Positions 20,940 through 33,570 of a DNA stretch of 64,000 bases are shown in pieces; position 1 is the first letter of the stretch; each line of letters starts with the position of its first letter. The DNA is from Curvularia sp. ZM96 (Eukaryota; Ascomycota; Dothideomycetes; Pleosporales; Pleosporaceae). Under the pieces are notes generated by a model. It was not told the DNA's origin, did no database searches, and saw nothing but the letters and a program-made list of their open reading frames with translations. The stretch spans positions 2,542,001-2,606,000 of the forward strand of contig JAJGBQ010000003.1 of assembly GCA_022457065.1 (NCBI GenBank). Reading direction: 5' to 3'. Made by a program: the position numbers and the translations under genes.

Positions 20940-23932
20940 TTAGTAATCCATCAATATTCCAGCCATCCTCCTCTGATACTTCTCCACCACCTCCTGACAT
21001 CTTACCACCACACCCGCCGCAAGCACTCTCACCTTCTCGTCCTCCTCACTTCCCGCGCCTAGACTGTCAAACACCATCTTGACCCAGGCCTGTGTCTCCA
21101 TGAGCTCTTTTCCTTGTTCCGTAGCCAGCCGCTCTTTATTCTCGTTCGTTTCGAGCAGCATCAAGAAGCCGAAAAGAACCGCATTCAGAATATTCTTATC
21201 TTTGGTGGCCAGTCCGCGTACTGAGAGCAAGAGATCCCAGTACTCACGGGTCATCTGAGGCAGGGCAAGAGTATTTGGGCCTGATGCGTTGAGAATTATA
21301 GATAAAGTTTGTAGGAAAGGCGGCAACAGGTGAGTAGAGGTATAGATGGAGTCGCTATTAGCGCGGACCTGGAGCCACCAGCGCCCCGTAAGAGGGAAGA
21401 AGAAATTATCTGCCACGATTTGTGCTAGAGCGTTTGGTATGGGCTTGTGTCGCTTCTTCTCTACTTCCATACGCGAGGAAAATGTCCGCACTTTGAGGAT
21501 GTTGGGACCGCTGAGTTGGTCGGCCGCTTGTGATGCGATTGGGGAAAGCATCTCGCGCGCCATACTACTGGATATCTTTGCGACGGACGGCCTGCTGTTC
21601 TCTTCTGCATAGATCTGATGGAGATGTGGTGGAAGTTGCTTGCTGGGAAAATTTGGCTTCGGAAGTACCAACTCGTCAGTCGAAATGTCTTTCATCCCTG
21701 CTAGCTCACGCGCTCCGATACCAAGAGTCGTGAGCATGGCTATACGTTGCTGCAGGCTGTAGTCGCCAGAGAAAAAGGACCTTACGAACCACTGCGCCAT
21801 CTGCGCCGGTCTAGCCAGCAGGACGGCAATGAGAGCCTGTTGTCTTTGTTGCGCGAAACCCTCCAGTTCTGAGTTGTCTTGCAGACCTGTAAGTATTGTG
21901 GCAAGCTCCTCGAGATGGTCAGTGACTTCAGTTCCGAAGTTTGCTTTGCGACGGATCAGAGATGCGGCTGTGGCTAACGCAAGTTCATGCCGGTCGTAGT
22001 TTTCTTGGTCACGTAGGCCAGCAATGAGATCCCGGATGTAAACGGGTGCTGTTGGCTTGTTACGATTGATGGCTGTGGGGTCGTCTGTATCGTCTTCCGG
22101 GTCCGAATCTGGTTTCTCGTACATCATCAGGTCAGCGTCTTCGTCTTCCGACTCAGAAAGAACTTCAACGACTCGCGGGCCTTGTATTTCAGTGATTCCT
22201 GGAAGGTTCGTCGGCTTAGGGGTTTGTTTCGGTCTTGCCTGTTGCTTCTTGATGGGAGCTGTGCTATATTGCTGGCTTTTGAGGTCTTTTAGACTTCCAA
22301 TTTTGTCGTTAACTTCGGTGAGTCGCTGATACCAGCCTGCTTCCTCAGCCTCAGCACCTTCCAGCTCAATCTTCAGCTGCAGCTCAGGTTTGTCAACCAT
22401 CCTGGAAATGGCGACACCTACAGCAATTCCCAAGAATCGGGCTCTTGCAGATGAGGCGCCGATTCGATTGGACATCCCGTTGACATGATGAGTAGATTTT
22501 GCCATCATGGTAAGAAACATAGGCTGTGAGCGCTTCACGTAACCACTACACAGGGCCAAAGTCTGAGCAAGAGCTAAATTTGTTAGGTCAATAATTCTCG
22601 AACAGTGGATGTTACGTACCTTCTTGCTGTAGTACTGGTGTATGTGCAATGTAGACCGAATCTCCAAAGAGCTTGATCAAGCTTTCTAGAAGGTTGTGTA
22701 ACTTGTCTACCGCTTGTCAGCAAAAGCTCTTGGACCAACCCTATCGCTGCTCACCATGGTCTTGTGCCAAAGCAGCAATGACGCTCCGCCGCGCTGACAG
22801 TGACTCCTCCAGTACCGGTATTGTTGATCGTGTAAGTGATGCGACAAGATGCTCTTTCAGGACATCATTCTCCTTGATCAGGGCGTGAATCAAACCAGCC
22901 GCAGCATCTATGACAGTCGAAGATGCAATAGGATCATCTGTTTTGGAGGTAGCTTCGACCGAGAGGTACTGCTTTGCAACAAATGCAACGATTGCAGTCA
23001 TATACTTCCGTTGCTCGAATGTCTTCATCTGAGACAACAAATGTTCAAGTCGGTCAATACCGCCATCATTAATGATCCTCTGAAGAAATGAGCTCATGAT
23101 GGAATCTAGCTCGTTAGCCCAAATCAAAGATCACGTTGCTGAACATACCGGTATAGCCCAATCCCAGAGCCTTTGAACAGAACTCTACAATATAAGTGAG
23201 ATATTCCTCGCTTTCGGAACTGCGCTCTAGTAAGACGGCAAGATTGCGTCCTAGCCATTCCGCGTATTTCTTGCCGTCTGCAAGCCAGCTGGAGGCTCTA
23301 GAGACATCTTCACTCTTTTTTAAAACGTCCTCCGCCTCGGCTGCAATCGACAACAAACGTCCCGACACCGCTTGTGCAAGGTACTCTCTCCATATGAGCT
23401 TCTTTTGTGTGGCGTTCTTCCCGAACGAGAAAACATCCTGCAATATAAGAATTGAGGTATCATCGCCATGCAAGATCAGCTCCAAAACTTCAAGTGCATC
23501 TGAAATATGTTCAGCTGTATTCCGCTCTTCCCCAGGTTTCTTCCTTTGACGACTATCCGCAATGAGCGACCGGAGTCTCGTAACAATATGACCCAGACTT
23601 GTCGGATTTCGCAGAATCTTCCCGATTTGCTTTGCTTCTTTTGAGCCTTTGATTGATCTCCAGTAGTTTGAAATGGTGTCGTTGACAAGCTGGTGTGCGA
23701 TGCTGGCGTTGAGTGGGTCCGGAAGTAAGAGGCTAAACTTCTCAGCAGTGAAGTAGTCCAGAACTTCATGTAGTGTCCTCCGACTAGGCTGACTCTTCAA
23801 AGCTTTCAGTGCTGATTCTGCTGAGTCGATAGCCACTGCATCCTCCTCTATGTTCAGGCTCTTGACCTCTTGAATAAAAGGCTCGGTGCTGTTGACTTTT
23901 TTCGTAGAAACCGCCGTCAGGAAATCAGCCAT
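20940..23932 (-). CDS. TEL2: TEL2 / telomere length regulation protein (TTT complex)
   Basis: Four exons on the minus strand: 23932-23149, 23105-22755, 22712-22620 and 22573-20940, with introns of 43, 42 and 46 bp. The joined frame is 2862 bp (953 residues) with no stop. The conserved Tel2 C-terminal domain is evident: the acidic block SEDEDADLMMYEKP is followed by APVYIRDLIAGL and then LEELATILTGL and RPAQMAQWFVRSFFSGDYSL. The third exon is only 93 bp and encodes AVDKLHNLLESLIKLFGDSVY. Tel2 with Tti1 and Tti2 works with Hsp90 to mature PIK-related kinases (Tor, ATM, ATR), which is family knowledge. Length is normal for the family. It is divergent from UBA3. Confidence 0.87.
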
Positions 23933-24168
23933 AATGTCTCAGTAACCCAAACAAAAAGATGAACGGGTGCTTCAAGGGCTACGACTGTGGCAAGCCACTG
24001 CAATGTTGCATAGCGTGATGCGTAGTGTATTGCGCCCAATCGGCGATTCCTTCCCATGCGCTGACCCGCATGTTAGCGCCTTGGCAGATCTTCTACACTC
24101 TGATGCCTACGCCAACTGCCAGCTCCGCTGGACTGGTTCTGCATCTTTCTTCAACGCATTTACCAGGC
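23933..24168. promoter_or_regulatory. Divergent promoter between TEL2 and UBA3
   Basis: 236 bp separate the two start codons. No TATA box stands out. The UBA3-side frame stays open upstream of the chosen ATG as far as 24025, so part of this interval could be coding if an earlier start is used. Confidence 0.5.
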
Positions 24169-25733
24169 ATGGCTGTCAACGTTAATGATATGGGAGCTGC
24201 GTCGGCAGCCAATCCCCGGGCACGATGGTAAGCTAACAAAAGCTGAAGATACCCACAGCTAAGCACTGATATCATGCGATAGGAAGTACCTCGACAGATT
24301 CTTGACTCGTAAGGGGCCTCTTACAGATGAGGATAGCTTTATGGCCGGTGAACAGGTCATTGAGTATCTCAGCAACCTCAAAGTTCTGTAAGGATACCGT
24401 GTCTACAACCTATGGAACGTCACAGCTAATCGGACACAGTGTCATGTGAGTTTGTCATCAAACATCCCAACGGAGGATTGTTTCCCAATTTTTCAGTCTA
24501 TTTTCTGATAGATTGTAAGCGGAGCTGGTGGTCTAGGCTGCGAGATACTCAAGAATCTGGCCCTCTCAGGCTTCAAGGACATCCATGTAATCGACATGGA
24601 TACAATTGACGTCAGCAACCTGAACCGCCAGTTCCTCTTCCGGGCCTCGGATGTAGGAAAATACAAGGCGGAAACTGCTGCAGCATTTGTAGAAAAGCGA
24701 GTCAAGGGCGTGAAGATTACTCCCTACTGTGGCAAGATCCAGGACAAGGACGAAGCATACTACATGCAATTCGGCCTCATTGTTTGCGGCCTGGACTCTA
24801 TTGAGGCAAGGCGCTGGATCAACGCTACACTTGTAGGCATGGTAGATGAGAACAACCCGGATTCGATGAAACCCTTGATCGATGGCGGTACAGAGGGATT
24901 CAAAGGACAAGCACGTGTCATCTTCCCCACCATGACTTCGTGCATCGAATGCCAACTAGACATGCACGCGCCCCGCGCTGCGGTACCTCTCTGTACGCTG
25001 GCTACCATTCCCAGGCAGCCTCAGCATTGCATCGAGTGGGCTCACATCATCGCCTGGGAGGAGGAGCGCAAAGACATTACTCTCGATACCGACGACCCAG
25101 AGCACATAACCTGGCTCTTCAACAAAGCCACCGCTCGAGCCAAGGAATTCAACATCGAGGGCGTAACATACAGCATGACGCAAGGCGTAGTCAAGAACAT
25201 CATCCCCGCAATCGCCAGTACAAACGCCATTGTGGCCGCAAGCTGCTGCAACGAGGCTTTTAAGATTGCAACTAACAGCAACCCGTTCTTGGGCTACCCT
25301 GGTATGGACAACTACATGATGTACACTGGAGACGACTCCGTGTACACGTATACTTTTGAGCACCAGAAGAAGGATGACTGTCCTGTATGTGGTGCTGGAA
25401 ATATTGCACGGCCGCTTCAGATTCTTCCTGGTATCACGCTGCAGGAGTTTATCGATGGGCTGGCAGAGCGTCCAGAAGCGTACGTACCCTCTTGTTACCA
25501 TGACATCATGTGTATTTCTTGCATTGCTAACTTACAACAGGCAGCTCAAGAAGCCATCGATTCGCACGGGTGAAAAGTCGCTTTACATGCAGCTTGCGGG
25601 TCTGGAGGAGCAGACGCGGCCCAATTTGGAAAAGAAGATGGTTGATTTGGTCGAGGAGGGCGAGGAGCTGCTCATCACGGACAAGAGTTTCCCGACACAG
25701 TTCAAGTACAAGGTTGTTTGGGCGTCGAAATGA
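24169..25733 (+). CDS. UBA3: UBA3, catalytic subunit of NEDD8-activating enzyme E1
   Basis: Five exons: 24169-24227, 24283-24387, a 6-nt microexon 24440-24445, 24520-25479 and 25541-25733; total 1323 bp, 440 residues. The microexon TGTCAT plus acceptor GTAAG at 24519 gives KVLVIGAGGLGCE, the exact nucleotide-binding consensus of E1 enzymes. Without it, two residues of that motif are lost. Further motifs are HVIDMDTIDVSNLNRQFLFR and the adenylation-domain block. The catalytic cysteine is in AVPLCTLATIPR. The zinc CxxC pairs are CIEC and CPVC, and a C-terminal ubiquitin-fold part follows. With Ula1/APPBP1 it activates NEDD8/Rub1 for cullin modification (family knowledge). The start could also be ATG 24190. 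It is a 3' neighbour, convergent, to the mitochondrial-type gene at 25920. Confidence 0.9.
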
Positions 25734-25919
25734 GCCTCGATGTCTTTGTCAAATAAGCTTGCTGTTTGAGCAGGCTAATTGATAGTGATGCATGGGGATG
25801 CGTGTTCTGCAACTATGCAAACCCACCAAATAAAACCAATTGACCGTCACTTGTTCCCTTGATGTGAGTTTCGTAGTCTCTATAGTTGTACAGGTCTCGT
25901 TTACATGATCTGCGACTCT

Positions 25920-26955
25920 CTATTGGGCAGCAGCCTCTTTCTTCTCGACACCCTTGACTTCGACCGGCTCCGCCTCCTCAATCACTTCCTGGCCAAAAGG
26001 CTCCGCATCTCCATCCGGCACCCGTCTTATCTTCAAATGGGCCTCTGCGCCAAACATGCCCACGACACCAATCCGCTTCTCCAACGGTCCCCAGAACTTG
26101 ACGGGCGGACTTTCGCCCTTGAACAGCTCCCTTCCAGCATGTATCAATTCGTTTGCAGCGAAGCTTCCTTTGGCGTACTTGGGCTCGTACGGCACACGAT
26201 CCCACTCCTTCCTCTGGAGACGGAGCAGTTGCTGCGTCATAGCATCTGAGATTGTGTCGCCAAGCTCGACGTCCGCAAGCTTTGTGCTCATGGATTCGTC
26301 GCCTCCCGATGTCCTTTCGCGCTTCTTAGGGCCTGCCTCGCCACGATTACCCGCTCCGCCTCTCTTTCCGCCTGGCGCTGGTCGACGGGCATCTCGTCCA
26401 CGTAGGTTGGGACCGCGAACGGCGGCTGCGGGGCCTTGACGGTTCACACGGAGCGTGGAGGGGGCGCGGACCATCTGGCCTGGAGGGGCTGCGCCGCGGG
26501 TTGTTCTTGGGCCTGCTGTGTTACGTGCAACGCGGGGGGTTGCGCCTGGCTGAGCGTTGGATGGGGCACCGTCTTCGGGAATGAAGCCATATTCGTTGGC
26601 CTGAGGGGTCGGCGAGCGAGGCGTTCGTCGTGCCATTTGACCGCCGGGGAAGGAGCCTCGTGCAAGTGCGCCTGGCTGGCGGCGGTTTTGGAGCGAGGCA
26701 ATCTGCTTGAGAGCAGTCGCTGAGCGTTCTTTGCGGGTGTTTGGCGCTGCATGTATGTCAATACAGCGGCTCTTGGGCGTACAATTGAAAAAATGAGGGC
26801 GTACGCTGGGCTGGAGCCGCATCGCTGGGTCGCTCTTCGAGCCTCTTCGCCGAGCTGTGCAGTGCTCTCGCTGAGCAGAACGGCACGGAGGCTACATCTG
26901 TTGTCAATGAGCGCCGTAGCGCACCCATTGAAGAGTACATTTGTCGTTGAGCCAT
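25920..26955 (-). CDS. Probable mitochondrial protein, role unresolved
   Basis: Two exons: 26955-26805 and 26746-25920, with a 58-bp intron; 978 bp, 325 residues. The N-terminus is a good mitochondrial presequence, Arg/Ser-rich with SARALHSSAKR at a likely cleavage site. The centre (residues about 90-215) is a basic, Pro/Gly/Arg-rich low-complexity region (RGRDARRPAPGGKRGG). The conserved part is C-terminal: LGDTISDAMTQQLLRLQRKEW, YEPKYAKGSFAANELIHAGREL, GPLEKRIGVVGMFGAEAH. That pattern, a basic tail region plus a short conserved domain, would suit a mitoribosomal protein, but I could not name the subunit. Starts at 26940 or 26928 are also possible. Confidence 0.6.
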
Positions 26956-27502
26956 GCCGGAATGGATGGCAGTTGTTTGTGCGGTACCCTCAACTCCAAA
27001 CTTTCGAGATCGCGAAGTCTTGGCGGAACAGGGATCTTGCACAAAGGAACTCCGCACCACGTGCCTGAGGCTTCACTTGGCCACATCCCCAGGCGTACCT
27101 AACTTAGATTTTTTGCACATCACAGAGGAGTCATTTCATTCCATCTTATCGTGGAAATCTTTTGTTTGTTTGTAGTAAACAACGCCTCCTGGCCGGGATA
27201 AAGGGATCCCTTCAACTCACACTTGTGACTTGGCCACCATCGCCAACCAAACAACCAGCACTTTTTGAACACGGCATTTTCAAAGCGATCAATCATTCCA
27301 CTTTTTTTTGCTTCTTTTAGGACACCCACAACCTTCCGGCATCTACCCTTACCAAGCGGCCCAAACCCCAGCCTCAACCCAACCTCCCTCCTTACAACTC
27401 TCGTCTCACAACCCGCCATACCCCCGGCTCAATCACACATACACACACCTTAGTTGTAATTACCCAGCCAACCAATACTCTTTCCTCAAAGAAAAGCACA
27501 CA

Positions 27503-27700
27503 ATGCTCCGACGCGCCCCCACCACCATCACCCTGACGCAGTCCGACATCGACCAATGGGAAGCGACGCGGCAGCGCAAAATGTACGAGGCCCAGCAACA
27601 GCAACAGCAGCAGCAAGAGGAGGCTTCTGCTGCTGCGGATGAGGCGAAGGCGAGGCAGAGGTCTAAGAAGGATAGGATTATGGGTGGTGGGAATGCGTGA
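27503..27700 (+). CDS. CDC26: CDC26, anaphase-promoting complex subunit
   Basis: A 65-residue single-exon protein begins MLRRAPTTITLTQSDIDQWE, the characteristic N-terminus of Cdc26 that threads through the Apc6/Cdc16 TPR superhelix. A glutamine run and a basic helical tail (KARQRSKKDRIMGG) follow. Small size, no domain beyond the N-terminal motif, and the low-complexity tail match fungal orthologues. The preceding CT-rich and A-rich leader (27300-27500) looks like a fungal promoter/5' UTR. Confidence 0.85.
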   Translation: MLRRAPTTITLTQSDIDQWEATRQRKMYEAQQQQQQQQEEASAAADEAKARQRSKKDRIMGGGNA

Positions 27701-28508
27701 GGGTTGAAAGAGGGGTGGATCAGACTCGAGTTGTGATTTTGAGAGAGGTGTCCCAGAGTATCCGAATCGTGGTTTCAAGAGAGAAAGTGGGAGGGATACT
27801 AGAGTACCGGCCGTGTGTATATTGCCATTTGAGGAAGATAAAGATGGATCTGGTCGTACGAATTTCTTTCGTCTTTTGCGTATGTACCTTGTCACAAGTG
27901 TGAATCTTCATAGCAGAACGGTTGCACGTCAAGAATGAGTATCCATCGAAATCATCATCACAACATTAAGATTACCACATTAAACTAGCCGGCTTAGCCC
28001 GTCTCACTCTTACCCGAGCAAGAACGAGAACCAATGAACGACCTTCTACCTCAGCGGAATCAGCAAGGGGGTAACAATGGTATGTGTGAAAAAGAAAAAA
28101 GAGACAGCAAGAGGGAAATCATGCCATGGGGAAAAATGGAGAAAAAACAACAACACAACAAGGAGTGACGATATCATCCGCGGTATAACCCTTCCCTTTG
28201 TTTCCTTGATATACCCCGACCTCGTCAAAACTCCAATCGTATAAAAACGCCAAGATGCCATAACAACGAAAGGGGGAATAACATGACACGTGTGTAAAAG
28301 AATGAAATCGACCAGCGGCTCCATGTGACCGCCTGTCCACTCTTCCGTCCCTCCCTTGGATAAAGGCTCATTTCCCATTGTTATCGTTGTTGATTGCGTG
28401 GCAAACCCAATTGTGTACTTTCATAACGCCCTCCAGGGGATATCATAACCCTTAGGAGCGTTGTAGTTTGGCATCCATCTTCGGATCATCTGATTTGATA
28501 AGGAAGTC
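27701..28508. other. Intergenic between convergent CDC26 and the DUF2406 gene
   Basis: This presumably holds the 3' UTRs of the two convergent genes. It has short ORFs only and no RNA gene or repeat recognised. Confidence 0.5.
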
Positions 28509-29726
28509 CTAGCCCTTGCTGAACCGCTTTTTCAGCCAGCTCTTGCGCTTTTCACCGGCGTTGCTGCTGTTCTTGGATAGCATCTTCGGTCTCTGTGCCT
28601 CGCTCTCAGGAGCGTTGCCGCCGCCCAATTGAATGGTGGCTGGCTGTGCGGCGTGTTTCGGAGGTTCCGGAGGCATGCCATTTTGCTGAGGGGGAGGTGA
28701 TGGTCGTTTGGAGAAATGGGTTTGGCCATCTCCAAACTCCTCCATGATGGGTCCTCTTCCAAAGTTGTTCATGAAAGCGTACTGGTGAGACATATCGGGT
28801 TGTGGTGGTTGCACGGGCACACCGCGCTCGATGGAGCTGTTTTCGCTGCTGGGGTCGTTGGAGTATTGGCCATCGCTGTGACTGCCGTTCGAGCCGTTGG
28901 TATTAACTGTATCGCGGGACGGTTGGTATCCGTTCATGGGGTAGCCCTGCATGCTCTGCCTGTTGGTCCATCCCGGATCCGACTGCATACGGTTTCCGTA
29001 CCGCATTCGTGGAGGTGGACCTCCGCCAACAGGTCCGCCGTAGCCATGGCCGTCAGCGTAGCTGTCACGAACAGATTGCCTCTGGCCAAAGTAGCCACTG
29101 GCGGTAGAATAACGGTTCTGGTCGTTGTAGCCTCCGCCGTAGTAGCTACTCCGTCGGCTTTCGTAGGTGCTCATGCCATCTGTCTGGTCGACGCGCATGG
29201 ACTGCGCCCGACGCCTGTATTCGCCATCAATGGCAGCCTCGAACGAGCGGATCGTGTCGAGCGGGCGCTCCCATCGGGAACGAGTGGGGTTGGAGAGATC
29301 AGGGTCGACTGCGCCAGATGTTAGTTGGTGATGGTTCATTCACGATACCAATGCGGACATGACAGCAAAACAACAAAACCACAGAACCAACGACGAGCAC
29401 AACATACCAATCGGGTTACCGGAAGAATCGGTATGCTGGAATGAGCGCAAGGACTGTAGGGTAGGCTTCTCAAGCGCAGCGGCGACTGGAACCACGGTCA
29501 GCAATTGTCTGGTACAGATTTAACACAAACTAAGGGACGTACTGGGCTGTTGCTCGTTCATAGCGTTGTTGGGATCGGCTTTTGAGTTTGGATCGAAATG
29601 CTCGCTGTACTTGCGCTCGTGCTGCTTAGGGCTCTTTGGACTCTTTGGGGCGGGCGGGTCGCGACTTTTGTTGCTGTGGAAGCTGAGGCCGCGCTGGCGC
29701 CGTTGCTGCTGGGTAGGATGCTCCAT
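28509..29726 (-). CDS. DUF2406-family fungal protein
   Basis: Three exons: 29726-29543, 29485-29408 and 29308-28509 (introns of 57 and 99 bp), joined to 1062 bp and 353 residues. The conserved core runs across all three exons: KADPNNAMNEQQP, then IAAALEKPTLQSLRSFQHTD, then DPDLSNPTRSRWERPLDTIR. This is the diagnostic block of DUF2406 proteins, found only in fungi; yeast members have been linked to the cell periphery, but no biochemical role is established. The rest is disordered, rich in Tyr, Gly, Ser and Asn, with a basic C-terminus KRKSWLKKRFSKG that could bind membrane or mediate localisation (inference). Confidence 0.85.
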
Positions 29727-31532
29727 TATTGCGGAGTCGTCGGTCGCGCGAGTTACCCAGTTTTTTTCCTTGTCTCTTTACACCTGCTTCGACTAGGCTG
29801 AGGGGTCAGGGCGGACGACGGGTGCGGCGGACCAGGTTTGTGGAGTGGGTGGAGAACTGGGCGCGTGTTGGTGTGAACGCACGCGAGTGTGATCCCAGCG
29901 CGCAGAGCAGTGGGTAAGGTAGTGGGTAATGATAAGGTGACTACCTGGGCTATGACAACGGGTGTCGCAAAAGCAAGAAAGGATGCCAGAGAAACGAGGG
30001 AAGAGGGTGGCCGGCGGGAGCGGGTGTGCGTGGCAGTAAGTAGTGGTCGGTCGTGGTTTGTGAGACTGGGCCCAGGTATAGTAAGCTGCTCGTAGGACGC
30101 GCGGTACGTAAAGGCTTCGCCCACGCCCGCTGGCAACGACTCGTCATCAACGGCGCAGGCCAGCTATCCCGATTGGAGTCTAACACGATCTACGGCCGCA
30201 AGCGATCCACTTTCTGAAACACTACCGGGGCGTGCAGCACGGTGCAGACGCCCATCCACGACCGATACACTTGGCCATAGGCCCTACTGCTCCTCCGTCT
30301 CGCCCTCCGTCGCGTCCGCCCACGCCCATTGCGCCGTGCGCGAGAGCAATTGACAGATGGCATTCAGCACACGCCAAGCGACAAACAAGCCACCATGATG
30401 CAGTCTGCCTGGCTAGCTCCTCCGCCGTTATTCGCGCTCGTGTTTGGCGGTGCATCGCCCGATACACCTAGTCGTAGGCAAATTTAGACAAACATCAATA
30501 GTCCATCTGCCAGAAGCGGTCGGCCTTTCCGCCCGGTGCCCAGCCGAACCCAGCCCCGTTGATCTGACCAGCCTCTCTCCACACCACCACACCACACCAC
30601 GCCCGCCACTTGGCTTGCCGCTCCAGCTTCCGTCGGTGAAAAAGACACGACAAGGATGTTTTTTGCCTCCAAATGCCGTTGACACGGCTTCGACAACCAG
30701 TCTTATCGCAACCCTTACCGAGCGTCAGCAAATAAACCTCCCAGGTACACTACTCTCCAAGCAGCAACAAGCCTGCATATTACACTTCTGCTCCTCGATC
30801 CCACACTTGTCTCTCTCCAAACCTGTGCAGTAGCAGTCTATCCCTGATCCAGCCGTTAGCCTGATCGCGACAGGCAAGTCCTCAAAAAAACAAGAATTAT
30901 TATCCGGTGCGTGGCTTGGACACGACAGAGTGGAAAACGCCGCGCCCGATCGGGGAGATTGACAAAAGACGCCGTCGGCAAGGTTAACAGTGCACAAAGT
31001 GGCTGGCGTCCGTGTAGTCTACGTGCTAGACACAACTTGACTACACACCTACGTAGCACGTCAAAACACAAGACATAGCTAATATGACATCGACGATTGT
31101 CTGTAGCGCCCACCATCACCCATCGTACCCGCTTTTGATTTGCCAGGGTTTCAGGCTTGTCTGATAAAAGGGGGGGGGGGCGATCAAAGGCATGCGTGTG
31201 TGCGTATGTCGCAGCCTGCGGAATCCCATGCATACATACATGAACCTGCTGCTGCTCTTTGCATATCTCCAATCCGACAAAAGCTGCAAGCCGGGTGGAG
31301 CCGCAAGTGATATCATCCCGAACCCATGTCATTACGTCTGGTCACGTGTTCTATCCCACGTATGCTTGGCCTGCTTGGCATAAGCCACAGGTAACCGGCG
31401 CGAATCATAGTCGTCAACCAAGTTTACACGCTTATTTGGAATGCGATTCGTACTACATCAAATTATTTACACCTAGGAGCTTTTATTCATTTTAAACAAT
31501 CCCAGAGACGCCAACCAGCTCACCACAGCAAT
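29727..31532. other. Long upstream/intergenic region
   Basis: 1.8 kb between the DUF2406 start and the 3' end of the dehydrogenase gene. GC-rich short ORFs on both strands show no domain. A G10 homopolymer lies near 31171. No tRNA or repeat was recognised. It is probably the DUF2406 promoter and leader plus 3' UTR of the dehydrogenase. Confidence 0.45.
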
Positions 31533-33414
31533 CTAGCTCTGCGTAGGCATATTGACCGACGCCTTCGTCGCAACCGCATCCTCGCTCCTCCACAGACTCG
31601 TTACCGTCTTCTGTTGTGTGTAGAAAAGGAGACCAGGCTTTCCGTAGAAAGTGTTTGCACCGCCTCCCGCGACCGACTTCTTGTTACCGGTAAAGGAGAA
31701 CATGGGGAGCTGTATAACGTCAGCATCTACAGGTATTCACCCGGGGTGGCAGCATCCGACTTACAGGGACGGGAATCGGCACATTGATGCCAACTTGGCC
31801 AGCTTCAATCTCACGCTGGAAACGGCCTGCGGTAGCCCCTGAGCGAGTGAAGATGGCGGTACCGTTTCCGTACTCGTTTGCGTTGATCAGGTCAATGGCC
31901 TCGTCAATGGTCTCGACGTTCAGGCACACGAGCACGGGACCGAAAATCTCCTCGGTGTAGCACTTCATGTGCGGCTTGACGTTGGCAATGATGGTGGGAC
32001 CGACCTAGCATTTAGTCAGTACGGCATTCGCAGTCAAACACGACGACTACTCACCCAGTTGCCATTAGCATACTTCTCTGACGGGGGCTTCTGGCCGCGT
32101 CCATCAAGCAGAATCGTCGCGCCCTCCTCTTCGGCGCTGGCGATGAGGTCCTCGATCCTCTTCTTCGACTGTGGGCTGATGACTGGCCCCAGATCAGCGC
32201 CCTCTTCAAAGCCACCGTTCATCGAGAGACCCTTTGCACGCTCTGCAATCTCAGGTACCCAGTCCTTTGTCTCGCCAATCATGACCAAGGTGCTCAGGGC
32301 CATGCATCGCTGGCCAGCAGCACCAAAAGCAGCACCAGCAATGGCATTAAGCGCGTGGTTCTTGTTGCAGTCGGGCAGGACAGCAGCGTGGTTCTTGGCG
32401 CCCAAGTTGGCCTGTACACGCTTGCCCTGGGCAGAGGCGCGGGAGTAGATGTACTCTCCTGCCTTGTTGCTACCGACGAAGCTGATAGCCTTGATACGGG
32501 GCTCATCGATGATAAAGTCCACAGTCTTGGCCGCGCCGTGTACAATGTTGATAACACCCGGAGGGAAACCAGCCTTCTCGGCGAGCTCGGCGAGAATCAT
32601 GCAGGCACCGGGGTCGCGCTCAGAGGGCTTAATGACAACAGTGTTACCTGTGACAGTGGCGATGGGGATGGTCCAGAGGGGAATCATAGCGGGGAAGTCT
32701 GAGAAGGGAAAACATATTAGCACTCATTCCCCGTCTTGTCTTTCGAGTCTTGTACTCACTGAAAGGGCAGATGGCAGCCACAACGCCAATTGGCTCTCTG
32801 TAGCTGCGTGTCTCCATATCCTTGGATACCTCGAGCACTTCACCGGTCATCTGGGTCGTAATACCGCAGGCTGTCTCTGCAACCTGCAGTCCACGAAGCA
32901 CATCACCTCGTGCATCTGCGAATGTCTTTCCCTGCTCCAGTGTGATGCTAGCTGCCAGTCTGTCCCAGTTCTCGCGGATCAAATGGGTGTACTTGAACAT
33001 AATCTGCTGCCTGTGAAGCAAGCTCGTCTCCTTCCACGGCTTGAACGCCTTCTCAGCACTATCAACAGCAGCTTTCAGCTCCTCATCCGTGCTCTGCGGA
33101 ACCCGCGTCACAAGGTTGTTGGTCGCCGGGTCGTGCAGATCAATCCATTGCGTAGCTTTGGACGCGACAAACTTGTTGTCGAGGAAATTCTGTGTATCCG
33201 CAGGCGATTGAATCGGCTCGTGGTTCATCGGATACGACTCGGCCGCCGCAGACGATGCCGGCTTCAAGTGCTGAGCCGTCGCATGCAGCCGGCGAGCGGC
33301 AATCTTGCTCTGACTAACGGGCGACGACATTCTCGTGCACAAGGGAGCTGCGCGGATCAAAGACGAGCGGGCGGTCAGCGTCGGAAGGCGGGCCAGCGTT
33401 CGGCGGGAGGCCAT
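31533..33414 (-). CDS. Methylmalonate-semialdehyde dehydrogenase, mitochondrial (ALDH6 family)
   Basis: Four exons: 33414-32760, 32698-32055, 32004-31765 and 31709-31533, with introns of 61, 50 and 55 bp; 1716 bp, 571 residues. A mitochondrial presequence ([18 protein letters not shown], then ARRLHATAQ) is followed by the aldehyde dehydrogenase fold. Motifs are [45 protein letters not shown] and AGQRCMALS. The last holds the catalytic Cys in the form typical of the CoA-acylating ALDH6/MmsA group. The enzyme converts methylmalonate and malonate semialdehydes to propionyl- and acetyl-CoA in valine and pyrimidine breakdown (family knowledge). ATG 33432 in the same frame is an alternative start. 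Confidence 0.9.
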
Positions 33415-33570
33415 GGTGGTGCTCCAGGTCAAGCCGGACCAGGTGTGGGGTGGTGGCGGCGGGGAGATGCGACGAGAGAGAGCTTAAGACCGACTCGAGG
33501 AGAAATAGAAAGAGTCCTGCTGCGCAATGCAGGAGGCGAATTCAATTGTATTAGAAAAAGGAAATAAGTC

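Noticed and set aside
24956..25501. 181-codon minus-strand ORF within UBA3
   Set aside because: The plus strand gives an unambiguous UBA3 reading; the antisense frame has no domain.
32449..33567. 372-codon plus-strand ORF opposite the dehydrogenase
   Set aside because: Shadow of a GC-rich coding exon; no domain and no splice or promoter logic.
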